Shown here piece by piece: positions 44,280 to 52,521 of a DNA stretch of 64,000 nt. The translations under genes and the position numbers were made by a program. Origin of the DNA: Streptomyces sp. NBC_01262 (GTDB lineage: Bacteria; Actinomycetota; Actinomycetes; Streptomycetales; Streptomycetaceae); assembly GCF_036226365.1 (NCBI RefSeq), contig NZ_CP108462.1, forward strand, positions 7,906,501 through 7,970,500, read 5' to 3'. The stretch's first letter is position 1; every line of letters starts with the position of its first letter. Under the pieces are notes generated by a model that saw nothing but the letters and a program-made list of their open reading frames with translations, did not search any database and had not been told where the DNA came from.

Positions 44280-45799
44280 CGGCCCGCCTCCTGCGTGGTG
44301 TTGAGGATGTTGACGCTCCGGAACAGAGCGGACGGGCAGCCGTGCGACACTGCCGCGACCTGCCCCGGCTGCGCCTTGCCGCAGTTGAAGGCACCGCCGA
44401 GGACGTACGTCTGCGGGCCGCCGACCGCCTCCATCGAGCCCCAGAAGTCGGTGGTCGTGGCCTGGTAGGCCACATCGCGCAGCTGCCCCGCCAGCCGCCC
44501 GTTCTCGATGCGGAAGAACCGCTGTCCGGTGAACTGGAAGTTGTAGCGCTGCATGTCGATCGACCACGACCGGTCGCCGACCACGTAGATCCCGCGCTCC
44601 ACGCCCCCGATCAGCTCATCCGTCGACGGCCCGTCAGAGGCCGCCGCCAGCGAGACGTTCGCCATCCGCTGCACCGGCACATGCGACGGGGAGTCGGCGT
44701 ATGCACACCCGTTGGACCGCTCGAAGCCGGTCAGCTTCGCGATCCGCCGGTCCAGCTGATACCCGACCAGCGTGCCGTCCTTCACCAGGTCCCAGGACTG
44801 CCCGGCCACGCCCTCGTCGTCGTACCCGATGGTCGCCAGCCCGTGCTCCGCGGTCCGGTCGCCGGTCACATTCATCAGCGCGGAGCCGTACTTGAGCTTG
44901 CCCAGCTGGTCGAAGGTCGCGAACGAGGTTCCCGCGTACGCCGCCTCGTAGCCGAGCGCGCGGTCCAGTTCCGTCGCGTGCCCGATCGACTCATGGATGG
45001 TCAGCCACAGATTGGACGGGTCCACCACGAGGTCGTACGCACCCGCCTCCACCGAGGGCGCCCGCATCTTCTCCGCCAGCAAGGCCGGGATCTCCGCGAG
45101 CTCGCTGTCCCAGTCCCAGCCGGTGCCGGTCAGATACTCCCAGCCCCGTCCGACCGGGGGCGCGAGCGTGCGCATCGAGTCGAACTCGCCCGAGCTCTCG
45201 TCCACCGCGACCGCCGTCAGCTGAGGATGCACCCGCACCCGCTGCTGCGTCGTGGTGGTGCCCGCCGTGTCGGCGTAGAACTTGTTCTCATGGACCGTCA
45301 TCACCGACGCGTCCACATGCGACACGCCCTTCGCCGCGAGCAGCCGTCCGCTCCACTCCGCCAGCAGCCCGGTCTTCTCCGCGTCGGGCACCCCGAACGG
45401 GTCGATGTCGTAGGCCGACACCCACACCCGGTCCGCGTGCACCGGCTCCGGGGCCAGCTCCACCCGCTCGTCCGACCCGGCCGCCGCGATGACCTTCGCC
45501 GACAGCTTCGCCATCGCCACCGCCTGCCCCGCCACGCGGGCCGCCGCGTCCATCGTCAGGTCCACCCCGGACGCGAACCCCCAGGCCCCGCCGTGCACGA
45601 CGCGCACCGCGTAGCCGGCGTCCGTACTGTCCGAGGACCCCGACGGCTTGCCGTCCCGCAGCCGCACGGAAGCGTCGCGCACCCGCTCGAAGCGGAAGTC
45701 GGCGTGCTCGGCGCCCAGTGCGCGAGCGCGCGCGAGCGCCGCGTCGGCCAGCGCGCGCAGCGGCAGCGCCAGAAATGACTGATCGATCTCATGGGGCAC
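44276..45799 (-). CDS. tldD: TldD metalloprotease subunit
   Basis: A 507-aa protein. The zinc motif is IHESIGHATELDRALGYEAA (HExxxH), followed by downstream YADSPSHVPVQRMANVSLAA and the C-terminal VGGPQTYVLGGAFNCGKAQP region. With PmbA it forms the TldD/E protease known for microcin and antitoxin processing in E. coli; substrate in Streptomyces unknown. The GTG at 45797-45799 has GGGGAGG upstream. Longer in-frame readings continue into antisense sequence over fabG and are rejected. Confidence 0.93.
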   Translation of the reverse strand: MPHEIDQSFLALPLRALADAALARARALGAEHADFRFERVRDASVRLRDGKPSGSSDSTDAGYAVRVVHGGAWGFASGVDLTMDAAARVAGQAVAMAKLSAKVIAAAGSDERVELAPEPVHADRVWVSAYDIDPFGVPDAEKTGLLAEWSGRLLAAKGVSHVDASVMTVHENKFYADTAGTTTTQQRVRVHPQLTAVAVDESSGEFDSMRTLAPPVGRGWEYLTGTGWDWDSELAEIPALLAEKMRAPSVEAGAYDLVVDPSNLWLTIHESIGHATELDRALGYEAAYAGTSFATFDQLGKLKYGSALMNVTGDRTAEHGLATIGYDDEGVAGQSWDLVKDGTLVGYQLDRRIAKLTGFERSNGCAYADSPSHVPVQRMANVSLAAASDGPSTDELIGGVERGIYVVGDRSWSIDMQRYNFQFTGQRFFRIENGRLAGQLRDVAYQATTTDFWGSMEAVGGPQTYVLGGAFNCGKAQPGQVAAVSHGCPSALFRSVNILNTTQEAGR

Positions 45800-45970
45800 G
45801 GAGGCCTCCCCTTCTCGCCCACGCGACACGTCCACGGACACATCCCCAGCTTTCCCGAAGTGAATCATGCCGCGCTGACAGTCGGGCCGCCCGTTGTTTG
45901 CCTGTAGGAACCCGACATAGAGCCGTACCAGCCCCTGTCGCAGGTCGATTCTCCGAACCGGCCGGTAGAC

Positions 45971-46002
45971 CGATAGCTTCGAGGTAAGCCACACAGCTAT
46001 CG
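45971..46002 (+). promoter_or_regulatory. Inverted repeat in the fabG-fabI leader
   Basis: CGATAGCT (45971-45978) and AGCTATCG (45995-46002) form a perfect 8-bp dyad separated by 16 nt. It ends 13 nt before the fabG TTG and abuts the GAAAGGG ribosome binding site. It could be an operator for a fatty-acid regulator or an RNA stem; I cannot tell which. Confidence 0.45.
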
Positions 46003-46015
46003 AAAGGGTGATCCG

Positions 46016-46720
46016 TTGAGCCGCTCGGTTCTCGTCACCGGAGGAAACCGGGGCATCGGCCTCGCCATCGCCCGCGCTTTCGCCGACGCGGGTGACAAGG
46101 TCGCCATCACCTACCGCTCGGGCGAGCCACCGGCCGGCTTCTACGCCGTCAAGTGCGACATCACGGACTCCGAGCAGGTCGAGCAGGCTTACAAGGAGAT
46201 CGAGGCCGAGCACGGCCCGGTCGAGGTGCTGGTCGCCAACGCCGGTGTCACCAAGGACCAACTGCTGATGCGGATGTCCGAGGAGGACTTCACCTCGGTC
46301 CTGGACACCAACCTCACCGGCGCCTTCCGGGTCGTCAAGCGTGCCAACCGCGGCATGCTGCGCGCCAAGAAGGGCCGTGTCGTGCTGATCTCGTCGGTCG
46401 TCGGGCTGCTGGGGTCCGCCGGGCAGGCCAACTACGCGGCGTCCAAGGCCGGTCTGGTCGGCTTCGCGCGCTCCCTCGCCCGTGAGCTGGGGTCGCGCAA
46501 CATCACCTTCAATGTCGTCGCGCCCGGCTTCGTCGACACCGACATGACACAGGTGCTCACCGAGGAGCAGCGCAAGGGCATCGTGGCCCAGGTACCGCTG
46601 GGCCGCTATGCGCAGCCCGAGGAGATCGCCGCCACGGTGCGCTTCCTCGCCTCCGACGACGCGTCGTACATCACTGGAGCCGTCATTCCCGTTGACGGCG
46701 GATTGGGCATGGGTCACTGA
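46016..46720 (+). CDS. fabG: 3-oxoacyl-ACP reductase FabG (MabA-like)
   Basis: A 234-aa SDR with VLVTGGNRGIGLAIARAFAD, VANAGVTKDQLLMRMSEEDF and the catalytic Ser126-Tyr140-Lys144 (in LISSVV and QANYAASKAGLVGF). It reduces beta-ketoacyl-ACP with NADPH. The TTG at 46016 has AAAGGGTG upstream. It is followed after 5 nt by fabI, the same mabA-inhA order as in Mycobacterium. Confidence 0.94.
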   Translation: MSRSVLVTGGNRGIGLAIARAFADAGDKVAITYRSGEPPAGFYAVKCDITDSEQVEQAYKEIEAEHGPVEVLVANAGVTKDQLLMRMSEEDFTSVLDTNLTGAFRVVKRANRGMLRAKKGRVVLISSVVGLLGSAGQANYAASKAGLVGFARSLARELGSRNITFNVVAPGFVDTDMTQVLTEEQRKGIVAQVPLGRYAQPEEIAATVRFLASDDASYITGAVIPVDGGLGMGH

Positions 46721-46725
46721 GCAGC

Positions 46726-47496
46726 ATGAGTGGAATCCTCGCAGGCAAGCGCATTCTCGTCACGGGAGTCCTCACCGACTCCTCGATCGCCTTCCACGTC
46801 GCCAGGCTCGCCCAGGAAGAGGGCGCCGAAGTCGTCCTCACCGGCTTCGGCCGGCTCAGCCTCGTCGAGCGCATCGCCAAGCGGCTGCCGAAGCCGGCTC
46901 CGGTCATCGAGCTGGACGTCACCGACCAGGAGCACCTGGACGGCCTCGCCGACAAGGTCCGTGAGCACACCGGGGACGACGGCCACCTCGACGGCGTCGT
47001 GCACTCGATCGCCTTCGGCCCGCAGGGCGTCTTCAACTTCCTGGAGGCCGCCTGGGACGACGTGGCCACCGCCGTGCACGTCTCGGCGTACTCCCTGAAG
47101 TCGCTCACCACCGCCTGCCTGCCGCTGATGCCGCGCGGCGGCTCGGTCGTCGGCCTCACCTTCGACGCGACGGTGGCCTGGCCGAAGTACGACTGGATGG
47201 GTGTCGCCAAGGCGGCCCTGGAGTCGACCTCGCGCTACCTCGCCCGTGACCTGGGTGAGCGGAACGTGCGCTGCAACCTGGTCTCGGCCGGGCCCATCAA
47301 GTCGATCGCCGCCAAGTCCATCCCGGGCTTCGAGGACCTGGCCACGGTCTGGGACACCCGCGCCCCGCTCAGCTGGGACCTCACCGACCCGGAGCCGGCC
47401 GCGCGCGGCGTCGTCGGCCTGCTCTCGGACTGGTTCCCGAAGACGACGGGCGAGATCGTGCACGTCGACGGCGGTCTGCACGCGATCGGCGCGTAA
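46726..47496 (+). CDS. fabI: Enoyl-ACP reductase FabI (InhA-like)
   Basis: A 256-aa SDR-fold enoyl-ACP reductase for the last step of fatty-acid elongation, using NADH. It has ILVTGVLTDSSIAFHVARLA (the extended FabI nucleotide motif), catalytic Tyr155 and Lys162 in WPKYDWMGVAKAALESTSRY, and AAGPIKS-like SAGPIKSIAAKSIPGFEDLA, the substrate loop. Residue spacing matches InhA. Translationally linked to fabG (5-nt gap). Followed by a strong terminator. Confidence 0.95.
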   Translation: MSGILAGKRILVTGVLTDSSIAFHVARLAQEEGAEVVLTGFGRLSLVERIAKRLPKPAPVIELDVTDQEHLDGLADKVREHTGDDGHLDGVVHSIAFGPQGVFNFLEAAWDDVATAVHVSAYSLKSLTTACLPLMPRGGSVVGLTFDATVAWPKYDWMGVAKAALESTSRYLARDLGERNVRCNLVSAGPIKSIAAKSIPGFEDLATVWDTRAPLSWDLTDPEPAARGVVGLLSDWFPKTTGEIVHVDGGLHAIGA

Positions 47497-47514
47497 CGCG
47501 CGCCCTGTCCGGAC

Positions 47515-47555
47515 GCCCGGTTCTGATTCGCCCGTTCGGGCGACCAGAACTGGGC
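47515..47555 (+). terminator. Terminator after fabG-fabI
   Basis: An 11-bp outer stem (GCCCGGTTCTG with CAGAACTGGGC, one G-T) encloses a 6-bp CGCCCG-TT-CGGGCG hairpin, starting 18 nt after the fabI stop. Confidence 0.8.
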
Positions 47556-47587
47556 GTTGTGCGTTGTGGACCGCCCACGATGGGCCC

Positions 47588-47899
47588 ATGGCCCGCACCC
47601 CGGCAGTCCTGGTCCTGACCGCGCTGGCCGCCGCCGCGTCGGCGTACGCCGCCCCGGCCGCGTACGCCGACACCACCTGCCGTACGCAGACGTACGGCAG
47701 CCTCGGCATCGCGGTGTGCCACAACCCCGACCCCCGTCTGGATCACGTCCAGCTGCACATCGAGTGCCGCCGCTGGTGGGACCCGGACGTGGACGCGCGG
47801 CCGCTGGCGATCGGCCCGGCCGGGACCGTGACGATGGGGGACCGCTGCTGGAAGGAGATCCAGAGGATCTGGGTCACCATCAAGCAGGGTGGCCGCTGA
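47588..47899 (+). CDS. Small secreted protein with four cysteines
   Basis: A 103-aa protein with a clear signal peptide (MARTPAVLVLTALAAAASAY, then cleavage after AYA) and a mature part of about 75 residues with four Cys (TTCRTQ, AVCHNP, HIECRRWW, DRCWKE), probably two disulfides. No family recognised. The ATG at 47588 lacks a good ribosome binding site. Its 3' end overlaps the convergent GntR gene by 20 nt. Confidence 0.75.
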   Translation: MARTPAVLVLTALAAAASAYAAPAAYADTTCRTQTYGSLGIAVCHNPDPRLDHVQLHIECRRWWDPDVDARPLAIGPAGTVTMGDRCWKEIQRIWVTIKQGGR

Positions 47900-48560
47900 C
47901 GCACCAGCTGAAGGCGTGCGCTGCCGCTTCCGCGGCCGCGGTGTCGCCGTCACCGGCGCGGATGGCCTCGACGAGCCGGGCGTGGTCGACGTAGTTCTCG
48001 GGGCGCAGCTCGCCGCCCATGTCGGCCCGCAGGAAGGCGCGCAGCACCTGGCCGAGGTCCGCGTACAGCTCGGCGATCACCTCGTTGTGGGAGGCCGCCA
48101 CGACGGCCAGGTGCAGCGTGGCGTCGGCCTCCACGAAGGCCTCGGCGTCGCCGGACTCCCAGGCGCGCTCGCGCCGGTCCAGGGCCGCGTCCAGGTGCGC
48201 CAGGTCCCGCTGCGTACGGCGCTGCGCGGCGAGCCGGGCGGCCGCCGACTCCAGGGCGCTGCGCAGCTCGCTGACATGCCGCGTATCGGCGGTGGCGAAG
48301 CGGCGGTGCATAACCCCGGCGAGCTCGCTGGTGGCCAGCACATAGGTGCCGGAGCCCTGCCGGATGTCGAGGAGCCCGTTGTGGGCGAGGGCGCGGACGG
48401 CCTCGCGGACGGTGTTGCGGGCGACGCCGAGCTGCTCGACGAGCTGCGGCTCGGTGGGGATACGGGACCCGACAGGCCACTCGCCGGAGGTGATCTGGGC
48501 CCGGATCTGGGCGATCACCTGGTCGGCCAGCGCGGAACGCCGGGGCGAGGTCAGTGGCAT
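47880..48560 (-). CDS. GntR/FadR-family transcriptional regulator
   Basis: A 226-aa regulator. The N-terminal winged helix has GSRIPTEPQLVEQLGVARNT and VREAVRALAHNGLLDIRQGSG (about 32-75). The C-terminal FCD-type helical domain contains the metal-binding pattern DATLHLAVV, then H in NYVDHARLVEAI and AAAHAFSW. ATG at 48558-48560 with GGGAAGGGAG upstream. It is divergent from an MFS transporter with a short AT-rich gap, so it probably controls that gene and itself; ligand unknown. Confidence 0.9.
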   Translation of the reverse strand: MPLTSPRRSALADQVIAQIRAQITSGEWPVGSRIPTEPQLVEQLGVARNTVREAVRALAHNGLLDIRQGSGTYVLATSELAGVMHRRFATADTRHVSELRSALESAAARLAAQRRTQRDLAHLDAALDRRERAWESGDAEAFVEADATLHLAVVAASHNEVIAELYADLGQVLRAFLRADMGGELRPENYVDHARLVEAIRAGDGDTAAAEAAAHAFSWCVSGHPA

Positions 48561-48609
48561 GGGTACTGCTCCCTTCCCATATTCGTCCTATGATTCTATG
48601 ATGGGCTCT
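48561..48609. promoter_or_regulatory. Divergent promoter/operator region between gntR and the MFS gene
   Basis: An AT-rich island with CTATGAT repeated in tandem at an 8-nt period (TATGAT at 48589-48594 and 48597-48602). Either TATGAT is a near-perfect -10 for the MFS gene and would place the transcript start at or beside one of its ATG codons (48601 or 48610), so the mRNA may be leaderless. The tandem repeat is also a plausible regulator site. Confidence 0.5.
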
Positions 48610-49842
48610 ATGAGTGACGCCAAGACCATCAGCGAGGCGGCGAAGGAAGCCGTGCCGCCCAAGGGTGTCCAGGCCCGCATACGCGGCCCTCTGGTCGTCG
48701 TCGCCATCCTGCTCGCCGCACTCAACCTACGTCCCGCCATCACCAGCCTGGGCTCCGTACTCGAAGAGACGCGCGACGGACTCGGCATGAGCGGCGCGGT
48801 CGCCGGCCTGCTCACCTCCGTCCCCGTGCTGTGCTTCGCCGTCTTCGGCATCGCCGCACCCCGCCTCGCCCGCCGCTTCGGCCCCGCCGCGGTCGTCTGC
48901 GCCGGCATGGCCGTCATCGCCCTCGGCCTGGCCCTGCGGCCCTTCGCGGGCGGCACGCCGGTCTTCCTGGCCGCCAGCGTGTTCGCCCTGGCCGGGATCG
49001 CGGTCACCAACGTCCTGATGCCCGTCATCGTCAAGCGGTACTTCCCGGACCGCGTCGGCCCGATGACCGGGATCTACTCGATGGCCCTGACCACCGGCGC
49101 CGCGCTCGGCTCCGCCGCCACCGTGCCCGTTGCCCACGCGGCGGGCGGCAGCTGGCGGGTCGGCCTGGGCGTCTGGGCGGTCGTCGCGGTCGCGGCGGTC
49201 CTGCCCTGGCTGGCCCTCGCCCGGGACCGCGTACGCGGTGAGGCCACCGGCGCCGCCCCGGCACCCGGCGTGCGCATCACGCGCAGCCGCACCGCTTGGG
49301 CGCTCACCGTCTTCTTCGGGCTCCAGGCCACCAGCGCGTACGTCGTCATGGGCTGGCTCCCGCAGATCTTCCGCGACGCCGGGGTCGCCCCCGGCACCGC
49401 CGGGCTGCTGTCCGCCGTCGCGGCGGGCATGGGTGTGCCGCTGTCCTTCGTGCTGCCCGCCCTCGCCGGCCGGATGCGGCACCAGGGCCCGCTGGTCGTC
49501 GCACTCGGCCTCTTCGGACTCGCGGGATACGGCGGGCTGTGGCTCGCCCCGGCCGCCGCGCCGCTGCTGTGGGCGGTGCTCCTCGGCATCACCAACGCCA
49601 CCTTCCCGCTCGCCCTCACCATGATCGGCATGCGCTCCCGCACCGGCTCCGGCGTCGTCCGGCTCTCCGCCTTCACCCAGTGCGCCGGCTACCTGATCGC
49701 CTTCCCCGGGCCGATCCTGTTCGGCGCCCTCTACCAGCACAGCGGCGGCTGGGGCCTGCCGATCGGGTTCATGGCCGCGATCCTGCTGCCGCAGACCGTG
49801 GCGGGCGTCCTCGCCGGGCGCAGCCGCTTCGTGGAGGACTAG
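48610..49842 (+). CDS. MFS transporter, CynX/NimT-type
   Basis: A 410-aa transporter with 12 membrane helices. The first helix ends LLAALNLRPAITSLGSVLEE, the hallmark of the cyanate/nitroimidazole (CynX/NimT) branch. Cargo unknown. The ATG at 48610 (MSDAKTISEAAK) is taken; in-frame ATGs at 48598 and 48601 are alternatives, and no ribosome binding site is visible. The TAG stop overlaps the first base of a MITE-like element, so the last codons lie right at the insertion edge. Likely regulated by the divergent GntR protein. Confidence 0.88.
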   Translation: MSDAKTISEAAKEAVPPKGVQARIRGPLVVVAILLAALNLRPAITSLGSVLEETRDGLGMSGAVAGLLTSVPVLCFAVFGIAAPRLARRFGPAAVVCAGMAVIALGLALRPFAGGTPVFLAASVFALAGIAVTNVLMPVIVKRYFPDRVGPMTGIYSMALTTGAALGSAATVPVAHAAGGSWRVGLGVWAVVAVAAVLPWLALARDRVRGEATGAAPAPGVRITRSRTAWALTVFFGLQATSAYVVMGWLPQIFRDAGVAPGTAGLLSAVAAGMGVPLSFVLPALAGRMRHQGPLVVALGLFGLAGYGGLWLAPAAAPLLWAVLLGITNATFPLALTMIGMRSRTGSGVVRLSAFTQCAGYLIAFPGPILFGALYQHSGGWGLPIGFMAAILLPQTVAGVLAGRSRFVED

Positions 49843-50061
49843 GGCCTGTCCGGCGGCTGCGGTCCATGTGCCGCTGGCGCGGCGTGGCCGTGGCGTCGCG
49901 TGCCCTGGCACCTGGGGGCACCTCCCAGCCCCCAGGGCTGGGGGAGCTCGCGGCGTTGCCGAAACGCCCACAGGAAACCACCCTGTGGGCGCTCCGGCGC
50001 CTTGCGATCGCAGGCACCAGACCCCGCTCCTTCACCCACGGAGATCCGCCGGACAGGCCCT
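49841..50061. mobile_element. 221-bp MITE-like element with 16-bp perfect terminal inverted repeats
   Basis: AGGGCCTGTCCGGCGG at 49841-49856 is the exact reverse complement of 50046-50061. There is no transposase frame; the interior carries GC hairpins (CCCAGCCCC/GGGGCTGGG-like and CGCCCACAG/CTGTGGGCG). The ends resemble Streptomyces insertion-sequence termini as I remember them. A clean target duplication is not visible; TA at the left and TG at the right could be a decayed TA. It lies between the MFS gene and a small membrane-protein gene. Confidence 0.8.
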
Positions 50062-50130
50062 GGCTCTGACCCCGCACCGCCCAGGTACCCCCGTACGGGG
50101 GCGTTCCGGGCCGGTGCGAGACTGGGGGAC

Positions 50131-50253
50131 ATGCCCGTACTCGAGCCCAACCCCCCGCAGCCGCAGAAGAAGCTCCTCCTCATCTTCGCCCTGATGATGG
50201 GCGTGCCGGCGGTCGTCGCGGTGATCGCGACCATCGCCGCCCGGATGGGGTGA
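50131..50253 (+). CDS. 40-aa transporter-associated membrane protein (SGM_5486-like)
   Basis: A 40-aa protein, MPVLEPNPPQPQKKLLLIFA followed by a single hydrophobic helix ending IAARMG. It matches, as I recall, the tiny Streptomyces family named after SGM_5486, found downstream of MFS transporters like the one here. The ATG at 50131 has GGGGGAC immediately upstream. The MITE-like element now separates it from the transporter gene, so co-transcription may be impaired. Confidence 0.7.
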   Translation: MPVLEPNPPQPQKKLLLIFALMMGVPAVVAVIATIAARMG

Positions 50254-50395
50254 GCGGGGCGACGGGGTAGGGACAACCCCACCTCCCCTAGGGGGTCAGG
50301 CTCAGGGGCGAATGGGTGGACCACCGGATGGGACGGCCCGCCCCGCGACCGTAGCTTCGTAGTGCCATCACAACCAGCACTTCGGAGGCGGCCCC

Positions 50396-50596
50396 GTGTC
50401 CACTCACAGCCCTCGCGTCCAGGCTCAGACCCGCCTGCCATGGTGGGCTGTCGCGCTGCCCGCCCTCGCCTTCGCCGCCCTCCTCGCGCTGGTCGCCGCC
50501 CCCGGCGGCGCCGATCCGTCGGCCGCCGAACCGGTCGCGCACTTCCTCGGCAGGATCGGCGACGTCCTGCCGGGCCTCGTACGGCAGGTGCTGTGA
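50396..50596 (+). CDS. 66-aa hypothetical protein with one membrane segment
   Basis: A 66-aa protein with a hydrophobic segment (about 15-36: PWWAVALPALAFAALLALVA) and a short C-terminal part (VAHFLGRIGDVLPGLVRQVL). No family recognised. The GTG at 50396 has CGGAGGCGG upstream. It lies 34 nt before the SixA-like gene, perhaps in one transcript. Confidence 0.65.
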   Translation: MSTHSPRVQAQTRLPWWAVALPALAFAALLALVAAPGGADPSAAEPVAHFLGRIGDVLPGLVRQVL

Positions 50597-50630
50597 CCTC
50601 GCGCCTGTCGGCAGGTTTTCTGGAAAGCTG

Positions 50631-51158
50631 ATGGGCATGAGCGCAGCTGCATCGTCCCGTCGGATCGTCCTGCTCCGGCATGCGAAAGCCGACTGGCCCG
50701 CCGTCCCCGACCATGAGCGGCCCCTCGCGGAACGCGGCCGCAAAGAAGCACCCGCCGCCGGCCGTCGCCTCGTCGACCTGGGCATTCCCCTCGACCTGGC
50801 CCTCTGCTCCTCCGCCGCCCGCACCCGCGAAACGTGGAAGCTCGCCGTCCACGAGCTGTCCCACCGGCCCAGGACCGTCTACGAGGACAGGCTGTACGAC
50901 GCCACCCTCGGCGACCTCCTCGCCCTTCTCACCGAAACCCCCGAAGACGTCGATGACCTGCTTCTCATCGGCCACAACCCCGGCATGCACGCCCTCGCGG
51001 ACGCCCTCGCCGGCCAGGCCGACGGCGACGCCCTCACCCGGCTCGACCGCAGCGGCTTCCCCACCGCCGCGATCGCGGTCCTCACCTTCTCCGGGCCGTG
51101 GAAGTCCGTGGAACACGGTGTCGCCCGCCTCACGGAGTACTGGGACTCGCACGCGTAG
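50631..51158 (+). CDS. SixA-like histidine phosphatase
   Basis: A 175-aa phosphohistidine phosphatase of the histidine-phosphatase superfamily. The N-terminal RHG-variant is IVLLRHAKADWPAVPDHERP (catalytic His), followed by SSAARTRETW (Arg) and LLIGHNPGMHALADAL (second His). This is the SixA pattern. The substrate could be a phosphorelay protein or a phosphoester. The ATG at 50631 has GGAAAG 5 nt upstream; an in-frame ATG at 50637 is equally possible. Confidence 0.9.
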   Translation: MGMSAAASSRRIVLLRHAKADWPAVPDHERPLAERGRKEAPAAGRRLVDLGIPLDLALCSSAARTRETWKLAVHELSHRPRTVYEDRLYDATLGDLLALLTETPEDVDDLLLIGHNPGMHALADALAGQADGDALTRLDRSGFPTAAIAVLTFSGPWKSVEHGVARLTEYWDSHA

Positions 51159-51204
51159 CCCCGCATGCCCCCGCAGGACGGAACGGGTGGTCGGGTCCGC
51201 CGCG

Positions 51205-52440
51205 TCAGCCCACGGCCGCGTCGGACTCGTCCGCCGCCTCGACCTCTTCGCGCGTCACGCCCAGCAGATAGAGCACGGTGTCCAGGAACGGCACGTTCAC
51301 CGCGGTGTCCGCCGCCTGCCGCACCATCGGCTTCGCGTTGAACGCCACGCCGAGCCCGGCCGCGTTGAGCATGTCCAGGTCGTTCGCGCCGTCGCCGATC
51401 GCGACGGTCTGCCCGAGCGGGACGCCCGCCTGCGCGGCGAAGCGCCGCAGCAGCCGCGCCTTCCCCGCCCGGTCCACGACCTCGCCGGTCACCCGGCCGG
51501 TGAGCTTGCCGTCGATGATCTCCAGGGTGTTGGCGGCGGCGAAGTCCAGCCCGAGCCGCTCCTTCAGGTCGTCCGTGACCTGCGTGAAGCCACCGGAGAC
51601 GACGCCCACCTGGTAGCCGAGCCGCTTCAGCGTACGGATCAGGGTGCGGGCGCCTGCCGTCAGCCGGACCTCGGCCCGCACCTTGTCGACCACGGACTCG
51701 TCGAGCCCGGCCAGCAGCGCGACACGCGCATGCAGCGATTGCTCGAAGTCGAGCTCGCCGCGCATCGCGGCGGCCGTGACCTCGGCGACTTTCTCCTGCG
51801 CGTCGGGCCCGGCGTGCGCGGCGAAGAGCTCGATCACCTCGTCCTGGATCACCGTGGAGTCGACATCCATGACGACCAGGCGCTGGGCCCGCCGGTGCAG
51901 CCCGGCCTCGGCGACCGCGACATCGACCCCGCGCGCGTGCGCCTCCACTGCGAGCGCGGGCCGCAGCGTGTCCGTCGCGACGCCGGAGACCGCGAACTCG
52001 ACCGCCGTCACCGGATACTTCGCGAGCCGGAAGATGCGGTCGATGTTGCCGCCGCTCCCGGTGATGGTGGCGGCTATGGCGGCGGTCGCCTCGGCGGTCA
52101 GCGGGTGCCCCAGCACCGTGACGTGGGAGCGGCCCTCGCCGCGCGGGCGGTTGTCGCCGATGCCGGAGATGATCTCGGCCTGCAGCCGCAGAGACTCGGC
52201 CCAGCTGTGCACGGTCGAGCGCAGCTCGCCCTCCAGACCGCGCCCTGCGGGCATGGTCACCAGGGCGCAGAGCACGATGCGCCCCCGGGTGACCACCTGC
52301 TCGATGTCCACCACGTCCACCCCGAACGCGGCCAGCGTGTCGAAAAGCCCCGCTGTGATGCCGGGCCGGTCCTTGCCGAAGATCTTGACCAGGAGCGTCG
52401 GCACACTGGCGGGCTGCACGGGCTGAGATACGTCATTCAT
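51205..52440 (-). CDS. serB: Phosphoserine phosphatase SerB with ACT domains
   Basis: A 411-aa protein: two ACT-like regulatory repeats (about 14-90 and 105-175) and a HAD phosphatase domain. Catalytic Asp192/Asp194 are in VMDVDSTVIQDEVIELFA. Other HAD motifs are VGVVSGGFTQVTDDL and VAIGDGANDLDMLNAAGLGV. It makes L-serine from phosphoserine, probably with serine feedback through the ACT domains. The ATG at 52438-52440 is preferred; an earlier in-frame ATG adds ten residues. Confidence 0.94.
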   Translation of the reverse strand: MNDVSQPVQPASVPTLLVKIFGKDRPGITAGLFDTLAAFGVDVVDIEQVVTRGRIVLCALVTMPAGRGLEGELRSTVHSWAESLRLQAEIISGIGDNRPRGEGRSHVTVLGHPLTAEATAAIAATITGSGGNIDRIFRLAKYPVTAVEFAVSGVATDTLRPALAVEAHARGVDVAVAEAGLHRRAQRLVVMDVDSTVIQDEVIELFAAHAGPDAQEKVAEVTAAAMRGELDFEQSLHARVALLAGLDESVVDKVRAEVRLTAGARTLIRTLKRLGYQVGVVSGGFTQVTDDLKERLGLDFAAANTLEIIDGKLTGRVTGEVVDRAGKARLLRRFAAQAGVPLGQTVAIGDGANDLDMLNAAGLGVAFNAKPMVRQAADTAVNVPFLDTVLYLLGVTREEVEAADESDAAVG

Positions 52441-52521
52441 GGTGACACCACCGTATCCGGCCATGCTCAAGCCACGACAAAGCGTCCCGCGTGGCGGACG
52501 TACATGTGGGTTAACAGCTGG

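Noticed and set aside
50260..50395. CCCCTAGGGG palindrome upstream of the 66-aa gene as an operator
   Set aside because: Short GC palindrome within low-complexity C/G runs; no further support.
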